Below are positions 52,725 through 61,899 of a stretch of 64,000 bases of DNA, in pieces; position 1 is the first letter of the stretch, and each line of letters starts with the position of its first letter. The stretch spans positions 496,001 to 560,000 of the forward strand of contig NZ_AP024094.1 in the NCBI RefSeq assembly GCF_015140455.1, read 5' to 3'. A program made the position numbers and the translations under genes. The notes under the pieces are model-generated. The model was not told the origin of the DNA. It saw only the letters and a program-made list of their open reading frames with translations, and searched no databases. This DNA is from Jeongeupia sp. HS-3 (GTDB taxonomy: Bacteria > Pseudomonadota > Gammaproteobacteria > Burkholderiales > Chitinibacteraceae).

Positions 52725-53621
52725 ATGTTCGACGGCAAACTCACCGAAGCGTTTCTGGCTGTGATCCGCGAAGGCAGTTTCGAGCGGGCCGCGGCGGTAT
52801 TGCATCTGACGCAATCGGCGGTATCGCAGCGCATTCGCGCACTCGAGTCGCGCTTTGGCCAAACCTTGCTGACGCGGGGCCGACCTTGCGTGCCGACCGG
52901 CGCTGGCCAGACGCTGCTGCGCTATCTGGACCGGATACGGCTGCTGGAGGAAGAAGCGCTGCGCACGCTGGCCGGCCCCGGCGAAGGGCCGTCGCGGCTG
53001 GCGCTGGCGGTCAATGCCGACAGCCTGCATGCGTGGCTGCCGAGGGTGCTGGCCGAAACGCTGGCCGGTTCGCCGTTCACCATCGAATTGCAGGTCGACA
53101 ACGAGGATTACACGCACGAATTGCTCGCACGCGGTGAGGTGCTTGCATGCGTGTCGGCGCGGGCCGATGCGATGCGCGGCTGCATTGCCGAGCCGCTGGG
53201 CGTGCTGCGTTATGTGTGTGCGGCAACGCCGCGCTTTGCCGTGCGCTATTTCCCCGATGGTGTGAGTCGTGCCGCGCTGCTGCATGCGCCCGGGCTGCTG
53301 TACAACCGCAAGGATGCGATGCTCGGCGCCTACCTGGCACGGCATTTCGGTATCACCGAAGGTCATTACCCGGCGCATCTGATGCCGTCGTCACAGGCTT
53401 TCGTCGATTTCGCACTGCTCGACGTCGGCTATGTACTGGTGCCCGAACTCGCGGTCGGCGCGCACTTGGCGAACGGCGCGCTGATCGACCTGTTGCCGGC
53501 GCGGCCGCACGATGTGCCGCTGTACTGGCATGCGTGGCAGATACAGGCGCCGATGGTCGATGCCTTGTTCCGCCGTATCGTCGCTGCCGCACGCGCGGTG
53601 TTGCGTCAGCCCGAGGCTTAA
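52725..53621 (+). CDS. argP: ArgP/LysG-type LysR regulator
   Basis: A 298-residue LysR-type regulator of the ArgP (IciA) group. The HTH spans residues 15-45 (GSFERAAAVLHLTQSAVSQR), followed by the effector domain, starting LALAVNADSLHAWLP as in ArgP. It is divergent from the argO-like exporter across a 184-base region with an AT-rich stretch just upstream of the start, where it probably binds. Confidence 0.9.
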   Translation: MFDGKLTEAFLAVIREGSFERAAAVLHLTQSAVSQRIRALESRFGQTLLTRGRPCVPTGAGQTLLRYLDRIRLLEEEALRTLAGPGEGPSRLALAVNADSLHAWLPRVLAETLAGSPFTIELQVDNEDYTHELLARGEVLACVSARADAMRGCIAEPLGVLRYVCAATPRFAVRYFPDGVSRAALLHAPGLLYNRKDAMLGAYLARHFGITEGHYPAHLMPSSQAFVDFALLDVGYVLVPELAVGAHLANGALIDLLPARPHDVPLYWHAWQIQAPMVDALFRRIVAAARAVLRQPEA

Positions 53622-54481
53622 TTGCTCCAGCGCGTGCGCTCGTTCACAAAGCGGTAGTAGCGCACCAGGGTGATTTTGCCGTTGCGATCAAGCAGTGGCC
53701 TTGGCACCGGGCCGAATGGCGCGGCGTAGCGGATGATTTTCAGCGTCTCGGCGTCGAGCCGCGGATCGCCGGAGGTTTCCTCAACCTCGGCGTCGGCGAT
53801 GGTGCCGTCGCCGTTGAGCACCAACCGGAACCGCAGCAGGCCCTGCAAGGGTTTGCCCTTTTCGTCGCGCGGATAGTTCATCGTGCCGATGCGCTCGACC
53901 TTGCTGCGGATCTGCGCCTCCCACAGGCCGAACATCGCCCGCGTATCCGGGCGTTGCTGCGCGCGCGTGGCGCTGTCTTCCTCCGCCTCACCGCCTTCTT
54001 TGGGCAGATCGGCGTAACGGGTCACCAGCTTCTTCTGCTTGCCGTCCGGACGCACGCCGATGGCGTCGTCCAGCCCCTTCATTTCGATCTCGTGATAGTT
54101 CAGGTCAAGCTGCGGCTGCGCTGCCACGGCGGGGGCGCTGGCGGCAGCCTGCTTGCGTTGCCGCGTCGGTTTGGCTGCGGATTTCGGTACGGCATAGTCC
54201 GAGCGGCCACGCACCTGCACCGGTTCCTTGACCTTGGGCTTGACCGGTTCCAGATCGACAACCGGCTCGGCCGGGGTGGGCACGGCCGGTGCATTCGGGC
54301 GTGGTGTTTTCACCAAGCGCATCTGCAACGGCGGACTGTCGGCGGAGGCGCTACCCGATTGTTGCTGGGGTTTGAGCAGCAGCAGCGAGAGATGCCCGAG
54401 CAAGGACACGATCAGCGCCAGCCAAAGCCAGTACGGTGATCGTTGTCCGTCGGACGTCGTGTAAGTGAACAACTGCATCAA
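53618..54481 (-). CDS. TonB-type energy transducer protein
   Basis: A 287-residue protein with one N-terminal membrane anchor (YWLWLALIVSLLGHLSLLLL), a Pro/Lys/Val-rich periplasmic spacer (residues 55-130) and a C-terminal TonB-like domain (LLRFRLVLNGDGTIADAEVEETSGDPRLDAET). No exbBD genes are adjacent. It may energise a particular TonB-dependent receptor or be a structural relative. Convergent with argP by a four-base overlap. Confidence 0.82.
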   Translation of the reverse strand: MMQLFTYTTSDGQRSPYWLWLALIVSLLGHLSLLLLKPQQQSGSASADSPPLQMRLVKTPRPNAPAVPTPAEPVVDLEPVKPKVKEPVQVRGRSDYAVPKSAAKPTRQRKQAAASAPAVAAQPQLDLNYHEIEMKGLDDAIGVRPDGKQKKLVTRYADLPKEGGEAEEDSATRAQQRPDTRAMFGLWEAQIRSKVERIGTMNYPRDEKGKPLQGLLRFRLVLNGDGTIADAEVEETSGDPRLDAETLKIIRYAAPFGPVPRPLLDRNGKITLVRYYRFVNERTRWSN

Positions 54482-54687
54482 TGGTTTCCGGCTGCGGCGA
54501 GCGGCTGGCGCTTACGGTGGAGGCGTGACGTTAGCATGGTTTTTTGCCGACGGCAGGCAACGGCGTGCGCATCGGCATCAAGATCGTGGTTTCAGGGAAC
54601 CTGTCCGGTGTTGATCGGGTCAGTTTAATGGATCGGGTGCAAATGCCGTTTGGCATGCGTGCCCCGAGTAGAACAAGGAACAAGCCC

Positions 54688-55107
54688 GTGAATATGAAAT
54701 CCCGTGTTGCACTGATGTCGCTCTCCGGCTTCCTGATCGTTGGCATGGCCAACGCCGCCGGCGAGGTTTGCACCGCCAAGATCAGCGATATTGAAAACCA
54801 GATTCGCCAGGCGCGCGAGCAACATAATGACAATCGCGTCCAAGGTCTCGAAACCGCGCTGCAGCAAACCCGTGCCAATTGTAGCGAGGCAGGCGAGCAA
54901 GCCAAGCTTGAGCAACGACGTGCCGATGCCAACGCCGAGGTGGCGGAAGCACAGCGAGATGTAAGTAAGGCACAGCGCACGCTGGATCAGGCCAAGTCCG
55001 AAGGACGCAGTGCCAAAAAGATCGCCGACAGACAGCAGAAACTGGATAAAGCGCAACGCAAGCTGAGTGAGCGCAAGGCGGAGCTCAAGGCGCTGGGGTC
55101 GATGTAG
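54688..55107 (+). CDS. DUF1090 family periplasmic coiled-coil protein
   Basis: A 139-residue protein with a signal peptide (SRVALMSLSGFLIVGMANA) and a mature region that is nearly all coiled coil with two cysteines (EVCTAKISDIENQIRQA and QTRANCSEAGEQ). This matches DUF1090 proteins such as E. coli YqjC, of unknown function. The GTG at 54688 is chosen because AAGGAA lies seven bases upstream; ATG 54694 is the alternative. It is followed by a strong terminator. Confidence 0.82.
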   Translation: MNMKSRVALMSLSGFLIVGMANAAGEVCTAKISDIENQIRQAREQHNDNRVQGLETALQQTRANCSEAGEQAKLEQRRADANAEVAEAQRDVSKAQRTLDQAKSEGRSAKKIADRQQKLDKAQRKLSERKAELKALGSM

Positions 55108-55136
55108 GCGATGATCGATAGTGATCAGCTAAAGCA

Positions 55137-55166
55137 AAACGGGAAGGCGATGCCTTCCCGTTTTTT
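55137..55166. terminator. Bidirectional terminator between DUF1090 and Lar-like genes
   Basis: A perfect 12-bp stem (55137-55148 with 55152-55163) with a 3-base loop, A run on the left and T6 on the right, lies between the convergent genes. Confidence 0.88.
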
Positions 55167-55190
55167 ATTGCGCCGACCAAACGAGATGGT

Positions 55191-55385
55191 TCATTTGATC
55201 CGGTTCCAGACCGCAATCGCTTCCTTTCGGGTGGGCTGCGGGGCGCAAATCACATTGCAACTGCCGTTGTTGCCGAATTTGACGCATTGCACCCATACGC
55301 GGTTGGCACCCGCTTTACGGACATCGGGTGCCGCGCCGCATTTGGGGCAGGGCTGGGGAACAACGGCAGGTCTGGATTCGGTCAT
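55191..55385 (-). CDS. Small zinc-ribbon protein, Lar (restriction alleviation)-like
   Basis: A 64-residue protein with CPKCGAAPDVRK near the start, later cysteines (WVQC, GSCNVIC) and the tail PTRKEAIAVWNRIK. This CPxCG..C..C..EAIxxWN layout matches the Lar family, phage-derived proteins that modulate type I restriction, or general zinc ribbons. No phage genes lie around it, so it is probably domesticated. It could be a simple zinc-ribbon of other function. Confidence 0.62.
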   Translation of the reverse strand: MTESRPAVVPQPCPKCGAAPDVRKAGANRVWVQCVKFGNNGSCNVICAPQPTRKEAIAVWNRIK

Positions 55386-55444
55386 GGGTATCTGGGGCAA
55401 AGGGCAGGGCAAAGCGGCAGCATACGCGCCGGCGTGCCCGGCTG

Positions 55445-55852
55445 CTACTTGTTGCGGTAAGCGCAAAAGCCCGGACGCGGGCCGATCTTCGGGTGGTTTC
55501 TGCAGGTGTTGGGGCGCAGGTCGTAGACGGTGCACAGCCGCGTATCGGCATCCAGATAAGTGCATTCACCACTGGAACGGCGCGCTAGCGTGAAGACACC
55601 GTGCTTGAAGTTGAAGTGTTCGATCACGCCGGCCTTTTGCAGGCGCTTGGCAATCTGTTTCGGTTGCTCATGCTCGGCCTCGAAAGCGTCGACCTCGCCC
55701 ATGCGCACCAGATCGGGCAGCTTGACCTCGACCGGCATGCTGCAACAGGCTGATTTGCAGTCAAAGCACATGCCATTGCGATAGCGCGCCCAGGTGTCGA
55801 GGTTCTCAAGCGTGGAGACGTGGATCAGTTTTTTGTACGTGGACGTGGACAT
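55445..55852 (-). CDS. YkgJ family cysteine cluster protein (second copy)
   Basis: A 135-residue protein with MCFDCKSACCSMPVEV, ECTYLDADTRLCTVYDLRP and TCRNHPKIGPRPGFCAYR, eight or more cysteines in the YkgJ (CxxCxxCC) arrangement, suggesting a bound metal or cluster. It differs clearly from the copy in the repair operon, with a longer insertion and a different N terminus. ATG 55852 is used; a TTG nine bases upstream is possible. Role unknown. Confidence 0.83.
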   Translation of the reverse strand: MSTSTYKKLIHVSTLENLDTWARYRNGMCFDCKSACCSMPVEVKLPDLVRMGEVDAFEAEHEQPKQIAKRLQKAGVIEHFNFKHGVFTLARRSSGECTYLDADTRLCTVYDLRPNTCRNHPKIGPRPGFCAYRNK

Positions 55853-56041
55853 GGACAGCAATGCGGACGTGAAGCGGGGCGATTATACGCATGCTGCGGC
55901 GCTACAGTCCGGCAAGGGCCAGACGGTTTGGCCTGACCAGTAATCGTTTGTCATGTTTGGACGCTTGTGTGCCGCAGCCGGGGTCGCCAGACTGCATGGA
56001 CAGCTTGGGGCTGACCGGGTGATTTTTTGGGGAAAACGACC

Positions 56042-56542
56042 ATGAGTGTACGAATCGATCAACACGATGGCGCCGATCTGATCGGCGTAAGCCTGCGCAC
56101 CTCGGTGCGCGACGGCCGCAACCAGCGCGACATCACCGCCGCATGGCAAGCGGTGATAGCCGAGGACAAGCTAGCGGCCATTCCCGGCCGTATTGGCGCG
56201 CCGTACCCGTTTTACGGCGTCGTTTATGATTTCGACCCGGATACCACCGATTTCAGCTATCTGATCGGCGTTCCGGTCACCGCCGGCAGCGTCGCCCCGG
56301 CGGGATTTGTGGCGCTGCAACTGGCGCCGGCACGCTACGCGGTGCTGACGACCGAGCCGACGGCGAGCGAGGCCGATTTCATCGGAGCGATCCAGCAGGG
56401 CTGGCCGGCGATCATGGCGTGGCTGAACGCATCCGAGTACACCCACAGCGGGACGTCGGAATTCGAGTATTACGACGAACGCGGCGAACCGGGACGCAGC
56501 GACCGCACCATGGAAATCTGGTTGCCGATCCAGCCCAAGTAA
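56042..56542 (+). CDS. GyrI-like effector-binding domain protein
   Basis: A 166-residue stand-alone GyrI-like (AraC effector-binding, BmrR-type) domain, with the pattern YGVVYDFDPDTTDFSYLIGVPV, VALQLAPARYAVL and the C-terminal FEYYDERG..MEIWLPIQ. Such proteins bind small hydrophobic ligands or gyrase-targeting toxins, and some hydrolyse drugs. There is no DNA-binding domain. A GNAT gene follows 44 bases later in the same direction, so they may be co-transcribed. Confidence 0.85.
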   Translation: MSVRIDQHDGADLIGVSLRTSVRDGRNQRDITAAWQAVIAEDKLAAIPGRIGAPYPFYGVVYDFDPDTTDFSYLIGVPVTAGSVAPAGFVALQLAPARYAVLTTEPTASEADFIGAIQQGWPAIMAWLNASEYTHSGTSEFEYYDERGEPGRSDRTMEIWLPIQPK

Positions 56543-56586
56543 GGACCGAACCCGAGGTTGAGTATGAGAAATACGGGAACAGCACG

Positions 56587-57039
56587 ATGAGCCACGCTGT
56601 AACGCAAGTACAGGCGGGCGATTTGCCGCGTCTGCTTGCCATCTGGGAGGCCGCGGTTCGGGCCAGCCATGATTTTCTGAGCGAAGACGATATCCAGCTC
56701 TACAAGCCGCTGGTGCGCGATGTTTACCTGCGACTGCCCGGGCTGACGCTGGCGTGCGTACGTGACGAGCATGGCGACGTGGCCGGCTTCATCGGGATTG
56801 CAAATGGCAGCATCGAAATGCTGTTTGTCGATCCTGCATCACACCGGCAGGGCATGGGCCGGGCACTGCTGACGCATGCGCTGGACGAGCATGGCGCCAC
56901 GCGTGTCGATGCCAACGAGCAAAACACCGGGGCGATCGGGTTCTATACCCGCATGGGCTTCGTGGTGGAGAGCCGCTCGCCGCTGGACGGTACCGGAAGG
57001 GCGTTCCCTATCCTGCACATGCGCTTGGCCAGTGGCTGA
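56587..57039 (+). CDS. GNAT family N-acetyltransferase
   Basis: A 150-residue acetyltransferase with the acetyl-CoA motif IEMLFVDPASHRQGMGRALL (R/Q-x-x-G-x-G/A) and the C-terminal IGFYTRMGFVVESRS. It resembles YjaB-like members, with the N-terminal LAIWEAAVRASHDFLSEDDI. Substrate is unknown. It follows the GyrI-like gene in the same direction. Confidence 0.88.
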   Translation: MSHAVTQVQAGDLPRLLAIWEAAVRASHDFLSEDDIQLYKPLVRDVYLRLPGLTLACVRDEHGDVAGFIGIANGSIEMLFVDPASHRQGMGRALLTHALDEHGATRVDANEQNTGAIGFYTRMGFVVESRSPLDGTGRAFPILHMRLASG

Positions 57040-57052
57040 GACCGCAAGGCTG

Positions 57053-57292
57053 CTACTGATGCTGGCGCCCATAGCGCTGCAGGCAATACGCGTACAGCCG
57101 CTCGACCTCGGCGCGCGCCCACGGGGTGCGGCGCAAGAAGGTGAGGCTGGATTTGATGCTGGGGTTGGTCACAAAGCAGCGGATGTCGATCTTCCGGCTG
57201 AGTTCTTCCCAGCCGAAAAAATCCACCAGATCAATCAGCATTTTTTCCAGCGTTACGCCGTGTAGCGGGTTACTGACTTGGGTATCGGTCAT
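57053..57292 (-). CDS. VF530 family protein (DUF2132)
   Basis: A 79-residue protein matching VF530: NPLHGVTLEKMLIDLVDFFGW, CFVTNPSIKSSLTFLRRTPWAR and VERLYAY. The Vibrio member has a DNA-binding-like fold, but function is not established. It converges with the GNAT gene, with 13 bases between stops. Confidence 0.88.
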   Translation of the reverse strand: MTDTQVSNPLHGVTLEKMLIDLVDFFGWEELSRKIDIRCFVTNPSIKSSLTFLRRTPWARAEVERLYAYCLQRYGRQHQ

Positions 57293-57331
57293 CTTGATCG
57301 CCTTGTTGCCACATCACGCGGCGGAATAGAA

Positions 57332-57387
57332 AACGAGCCGACGCGTCGGCTCGTTGTACACGGTCAACCGCTGCAGCTGCAGCGGTT
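57332..57387 (-). terminator. Two tandem perfect palindromes after ettA
   Basis: A 24-bp perfect palindrome (57332-57355, outer arms AACGAGCCGACG) and a 22-bp one (57366-57387, arms AACCGCTGCAG) lie directly past the ettA stop. On the minus strand the distal one ends in a T-rich run (TTTTCT), a standard terminator; the proximal one has T5 on the plus strand instead. Confidence 0.75.
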
Positions 57388-57396
57388 TTTCGCTGT

Positions 57397-59064
57397 TTAG
57401 CGCGTCACCGGCTTATAGCGGATGCGCTTCGGTTTCGCGCCTTCTTCGCCCAGACGTTTCTTCTTGTCGGCTTCGTATTCCTGATAGTTGCCGTCGAAGA
57501 AGGTCCATTGCGAATCGCCTTCGGCCGCGATGATGTGCGTGGCGATGCGGTCAAGGAACCAGCGATCGTGCGAGATCACGAAGGCGGTGCCGGCGAATTC
57601 CAGCAGCGCATCTTCGAGCGCGCGCAGGGTTTCGACGTCAAGGTCGTTGGACGGTTCATCGAGCATCAGCACGTTGCCGCCCTTGAGCAGCGTCTTGGCC
57701 AGATGCAGACGGCCGCGCTCGCCACCGGAGAGCATGCCGACCTTCTTCTGCTGATCGCCGCCCTTGAAGTTGAAGCGGCCCAGATAGGCGCGGCTGCTCA
57801 TCTCGAACTTGCCGACGGTGAGGATGTCGTTGCCACCGGAGACATCGTCGAACACGGTCTTGTCGTCTTCCAGCCCTTCGCGGCTTTGCTCGACGAAGGC
57901 CGTTTGCACGGTCTGGCCGATTTCCACGGTGCCCGAATCCGGCTGCTCCTTGCCGGCGATCATCTTGAACAGCGTCGATTTACCGGCGCCGTTCGGGCCG
58001 ATAATGCCGACGATGGCACCGGCCGGGGCCGAGAAGCTGAAGTTGTCCATCAGCAGCCGGTCGCCAAACGATTTGGACACACCGTTGAAATCGATCACCT
58101 GATTGCCGAGGCGTTCGGCGACCGGAATGAAGATTTCCTGCGTTTCATTGCGCTTCTGGTGCTCGAAGCTGCTCAATTCTTCAAAGCGGGCAATCCGCGC
58201 CTTGGATTTGGCCTGACGCGCCTTCGGGTTCTGGCGCACCCATTCCAGTTCCTTGTGCAGCGCCTTTTGGCGAGCCGATTCGGTGCTTTCTTCCTGCTTC
58301 AAGCGGGCTTCTTTTTGCTCCAGCCAGCTCGAGTAATTGCCCTTCCACGGAATGCCGTGACCGCGGTCGAGTTCGAGAATCCACTCGGCGGCGTTGTCGA
58401 GGAAGTAGCGATCGTGGGTCACCGCAACCACGGTGCCGGGGAAGCGCACCAGGAACTGTTCCAGCCATTCGACCGATTCGGCGTCCAGGTGGTTGGTCGG
58501 TTCATCGAGCAGCAGCATGTCGGGCTTGGAGAGCAGCAGCTTGCACAACGCGACGCGGCGCTTTTCACCACCGGAGAGCAGGCCGATCTTGGCATCCCAT
58601 GGCGGCAGGCGCAGTGCGTCGGCGGCCAGTTCCATCTGCAGCTCGGTGTTGTCGCCGGCGCCGGCGGAAATGATCGCTTCAAGCCGGCCCTGTTCGTCGG
58701 CCAGCGCGTCGAAGTCGGCATCTTCCATGGCGTATTCGGCGTACACCTCTTCGAGGCGCTTTTGCGCCGCCATCACTTCGCCCATGCCCGATTCGACTTC
58801 CTGGCGCACGGTGGCTTCGTTGTCGAGCTTCGGTTCCTGTTCGAGATAACCGATCTTCACGCCGGCCAGATGCTGGACTTCGCCGTCGAACTCCTTGTCG
58901 GCGCCGGCCATGATGCGCAGCACGGTGGATTTACCCGAGCCGTTCAGGCCGAGCAGGCCGATCTTGGCACCAGGGAAGAACGAGAGCGAGATGTCCTTGA
59001 TGATCTGCCGTTTCGGCGGGACGATCTTGCTCACGCGGAGCATCGACATTACATATTGAGCCAT
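57397..59064 (-). CDS. ettA: Energy-dependent translational throttle protein EttA
   Basis: A 555-residue ABC-F protein that gates ribosomes into elongation according to ATP/ADP level. Two ABC domains carry [40 protein letters not shown] and [22 protein letters not shown]. The N terminus [19 protein letters not shown] and the arm insertion (residues 90-140) match EttA. It is a distinct gene from the ABC-F protein at 4885. Confidence 0.96.
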   Translation of the reverse strand: MAQYVMSMLRVSKIVPPKRQIIKDISLSFFPGAKIGLLGLNGSGKSTVLRIMAGADKEFDGEVQHLAGVKIGYLEQEPKLDNEATVRQEVESGMGEVMAAQKRLEEVYAEYAMEDADFDALADEQGRLEAIISAGAGDNTELQMELAADALRLPPWDAKIGLLSGGEKRRVALCKLLLSKPDMLLLDEPTNHLDAESVEWLEQFLVRFPGTVVAVTHDRYFLDNAAEWILELDRGHGIPWKGNYSSWLEQKEARLKQEESTESARQKALHKELEWVRQNPKARQAKSKARIARFEELSSFEHQKRNETQEIFIPVAERLGNQVIDFNGVSKSFGDRLLMDNFSFSAPAGAIVGIIGPNGAGKSTLFKMIAGKEQPDSGTVEIGQTVQTAFVEQSREGLEDDKTVFDDVSGGNDILTVGKFEMSSRAYLGRFNFKGGDQQKKVGMLSGGERGRLHLAKTLLKGGNVLMLDEPSNDLDVETLRALEDALLEFAGTAFVISHDRWFLDRIATHIIAAEGDSQWTFFDGNYQEYEADKKKRLGEEGAKPKRIRYKPVTR

Positions 59065-59140
59065 GAGAAACCGTAATCCAGACTGGTTTTGAATGGCGCG
59101 ATTCTACCAAAGCGGGGGCCGGGCAGCGCCGTTATAAACA

Positions 59141-59166
59141 CAAAGCCCGGCATCGGCCGGGCTTTG
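59141..59166 (-). terminator. Rho-independent terminator after the MFS gene
   Basis: A perfect 11-bp stem (59141-59151 with 59156-59166) with a 4-base loop, 18 bases past the MFS stop and before the ettA start region. Confidence 0.75.
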
Positions 59167-59184
59167 ACGGGGAGTGGCCCGGAT

Positions 59185-60507
59185 TCAGGCGCGAGCCAGA
59201 GTGGTGGCGATGCTGTGTTTGCGTCCCGCCAGCGGCACGAAACCCAGCGCGATGCCAAGCAAGGCAATGGCGGCGATGTAATGCCCGGGAGCGAGCGCAT
59301 CGCGCTGTACCCACAGCGTCAGCAGCATCGGCGTCAGCCCGCCGAAAATGGCGTAGGCGACGTTGTACGAGAACGAAAGCCCGGTAAAGCGCACCGCCGC
59401 AGGGAAGGCGCGCACGGCCACGAACGGCACGGTGGCGATGGCGCCGACGAAGAAGCCCGTGAGCGTGTAATTGACCAGCAGCGTCGAGTCGGTGCCCGGC
59501 AGGCCGGTGTAGAAGTGGTAGCTGCTGGCGAACAGGCCGATAAAGCCGATCAGCATGGTACTGCGTGCGCCAAAGCGGTCGGCCGCTGCGCCGAACACAA
59601 TGCAGCCCAGCGTCAGCGCCAGGGTCGCAAGACTGTTGGCCTGCAGCGCCAGCGCTGGGGCGATGTGCTGGACTTTTTGCAGATAGGTTGGTGTGTAAAG
59701 AATCACCACCACGATCGCGGCCGACAGCACCCAGGTCAGCAGCATCGTGACCACCACGGCGCTGGCGTGCTCGCGCAGCGTGGCCTTCAGCGGCAGGCCG
59801 TCGGCCAGCGCCTTGTTGGCGTGCAGCTCCTTGAAAATCGGCGTTTCCTGCAGAAACCGGCGCAGGTAGACGGCGAAGAAGCCGAACACGCCGCCGAGGA
59901 TGAACGGAATCCGCCACGCGTAGCCGGCCACGTCTTCCGGGCTGTAGCGGGTGTTGATTGCCGCGGCGACGAGCGAACCGAGCAGGATGCCGGCGGTGAG
60001 GCCGGCCGTCAGCGTGCCGACAGCAATGCCGGTGCGGTTGGCCGGGGCGTGTTCGGCCACGAACACCCAAGCGCCGGGGACTTCGCCGCCGATCGCGGCG
60101 CCCTGCATCACGCGGAACAGCAGCAGCAGCAGCGGCGCGGCAATGCCGATGCTGGCGTAGGTCGGCATCAGGCCAATCGCCAGCGTCGGCACGGCCATCA
60201 GGAAAATCGACAGCGTGAACATCTTCTTGCGGCCGAGCTTGTCGCCGAAGTGGGCAATGATGATCCCGCCCAGCGGTCGCGCCAGATAGCCGGCGGCGAA
60301 GATGCCGAAGGTCTGCAGCAGGCGCAGCCAGTCCGGCATGTCCGGCGGGAAGAACAGGTTGCCGATGACGGCGGCGAAAAAGACGTAGATGACGAAGTCG
60401 TAGAATTCGAGCGCGCCGCCAAGGGCGGACAGCGTCAGCGTGCGGAAATCATCGCGGTTCAGTGGGCGATGGGCCGATGCGGTCGTCGTCGAGAGGGGCG
60501 TAGTCAT
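59185..60507 (-). CDS. MFS transporter, metabolite:H+ symporter (MHS) family
   Basis: A 440-residue 12-helix transporter. LGGALEFYDFVIYVFFAAVIG, ARPLGGIIIAHFGDKLGRKK (motif A) and MQGAAIGGEVPGAWVFVAEHAP are MHS-family signatures (relatives carry citrate, proline/betaine, shikimate and similar). Substrate cannot be named. No purine-rich ribosome site is obvious, but the start fits the family. Confidence 0.9.
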   Translation of the reverse strand: MTTPLSTTTASAHRPLNRDDFRTLTLSALGGALEFYDFVIYVFFAAVIGNLFFPPDMPDWLRLLQTFGIFAAGYLARPLGGIIIAHFGDKLGRKKMFTLSIFLMAVPTLAIGLMPTYASIGIAAPLLLLLFRVMQGAAIGGEVPGAWVFVAEHAPANRTGIAVGTLTAGLTAGILLGSLVAAAINTRYSPEDVAGYAWRIPFILGGVFGFFAVYLRRFLQETPIFKELHANKALADGLPLKATLREHASAVVVTMLLTWVLSAAIVVVILYTPTYLQKVQHIAPALALQANSLATLALTLGCIVFGAAADRFGARSTMLIGFIGLFASSYHFYTGLPGTDSTLLVNYTLTGFFVGAIATVPFVAVRAFPAAVRFTGLSFSYNVAYAIFGGLTPMLLTLWVQRDALAPGHYIAAIALLGIALGFVPLAGRKHSIATTLARA

Positions 60508-60735
60508 GGTGAGCAGGAGCCGTAGTCATGGAAAACGGCTGCGCGACGACGGGTCGGGGTAGGGACTGCCAGCGGATCGCCCAAGGGGTGGTGGGCGGCG
60601 ATGCGGGACGGGGTGGGTCCTGCGCAAGTGCCGGGAGTGCACAGCCAAGGTGCATTCTAACGATGAAGCTAATAGGCGAGCAAAAGAGTGGGGCGTTAAA
60701 TTCGCTAAGCGAACCGGAGGATGCTGCGTGCGTCG
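60508..60735. other. Intergenic region between MFS and orphan gene
   Basis: These 228 bases carry no gene. The right part becomes noticeably A/T-richer and holds a small hairpin TTCGC-TAA-GCGAA (60697-60709). It marks the edge of the sequence with foreign composition. Confidence 0.5.
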
Positions 60736-61098
60736 TTACGTTTCTTCGTTGGGCTTTGTATCAATGATTACGACGTTTATGGATTTTTGAAGAAGTAGCT
60801 GAACCTCGGACACAGAGTAGCCCTTCGCATGTATTGTTTCGCCCGCTTCTGTGCTGATCGATATTTCTCGGCTTTTTCTTGCCTCTATCCACGCAACAAC
60901 GACTTTCGCGATGGCATTCCAGGGCATGGCGTCTGAAAGGGCGGTAATCGCTTCAACCAAACCCGAGGCTTGGGGGCCGGTTGAGTACGTCAAGATGGGA
61001 CCGTGCGGAATGCGAGCCTCATCTAATGCTGCCAAAAATGACTCAGCACCATGCTTGAAGAGTGTTAGGCGGACTGAGCTATATGCTCCATTGATCAT
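60736..61098 (-). CDS. Small orphan protein, possibly EACC1-like
   Basis: A 120-residue protein with a good AAGGAG ribosome site. The second half, VVVAWIEARKSREISISTE followed by ETIHAKGYSVSEVQLLLQKS, resembles effector-associated constant component 1 (EACC1) proteins of bacterial conflict systems: a hydrophobic/Trp helix, a basic turn, a two-stranded 'vxlxt..g' segment, and a final helix. Codons are visibly A/T-richer than neighbours, suggesting acquisition. No effector gene is adjacent, so this may be an isolated fragment of a system. The family link is tentative. Confidence 0.6.
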   Translation of the reverse strand: MINGAYSSVRLTLFKHGAESFLAALDEARIPHGPILTYSTGPQASGLVEAITALSDAMPWNAIAKVVVAWIEARKSREISISTEAGETIHAKGYSVSEVQLLLQKSINVVIIDTKPNEET

Positions 61099-61155
61099 TT
61101 ACTACTCCTTGGCTGATCTGAAACATCACGCCAGATCGAGGCAATGTGATGGTGG

Positions 61156-61899
61156 TTAGTGTGGATGCAGAGCGTCAGCCCAGCCCAGCGCGGCTATCAC
61201 CGACTGCATGTCGTCGGCCAGCGGGCAGCCCAGTTCAAGCGCTTCGCCGCTGACCGGATGGGCGAGTTTCAGATCGACACAGGCAAGCAGCATGCGCGCT
61301 ACGCCGAAACGCTCGGCGAACATCCGGTTGTGCCGGCCCTTGCCGTAGGTGGCGTCGCCGATGATCGGGTGGCTGGCATGTTTGAGGTGGCGGCGCAGTT
61401 GGTGGCGCCGGCCGGTCAAGGGCGAGAGTTCTGCCAGCGAATAGCGGCTGGTCGGATAACGGTCGACGGCGATATCGAGTTCGGTGCTCGCCAGCCGGCG
61501 GTAGTCGGTGACCGCGTCCTGTGCGCTGGTCGCGACCGCATCGCCGGCGAATTCGTAGGCATCAATCAGCCGCGCGAGCGGATGATCGATGCAGCCGGCC
61601 TCGGGCAACCAGCCGCGCACGACGGCCAGATAGGTTTTTTCCACCGCGCGGGTTTCAAACGCGGCGGTCAGCGTGCGCGCGGTGTCCTGATCGAGCGCGA
61701 ACATCAGAATCCCCGATGTGCCCTTGTCGAGCCTATGCACCGGGTAAACGCGCTGGCCGAGCTGGTTGCGGACGATCTGCATCGCAAAGCGCGTTTCGTG
61801 CCGATCGATCATCGACCGGTGCACCAGCAAGCCCGATGGTTTGTGCACCGCGACCAGATACTCATCGCGGTACAACAGCGGCAGCGTTTCGCGGCTCAT
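61156..61899 (-). CDS. truC: tRNA pseudouridine(65) synthase TruC
   Basis: A 247-residue RluA-family pseudouridine synthase with the catalytic [16 protein letters not shown] motif and [22 protein letters not shown]. The short length without an S4 domain and the C-terminal [15 protein letters not shown] fit TruC, which modifies U65 of tRNA. RluA-type alternatives are possible. It overlaps the end of ftsK by four bases. Confidence 0.9.
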   Translation of the reverse strand: MSRETLPLLYRDEYLVAVHKPSGLLVHRSMIDRHETRFAMQIVRNQLGQRVYPVHRLDKGTSGILMFALDQDTARTLTAAFETRAVEKTYLAVVRGWLPEAGCIDHPLARLIDAYEFAGDAVATSAQDAVTDYRRLASTELDIAVDRYPTSRYSLAELSPLTGRRHQLRRHLKHASHPIIGDATYGKGRHNRMFAERFGVARMLLACVDLKLAHPVSGEALELGCPLADDMQSVIAALGWADALHPH

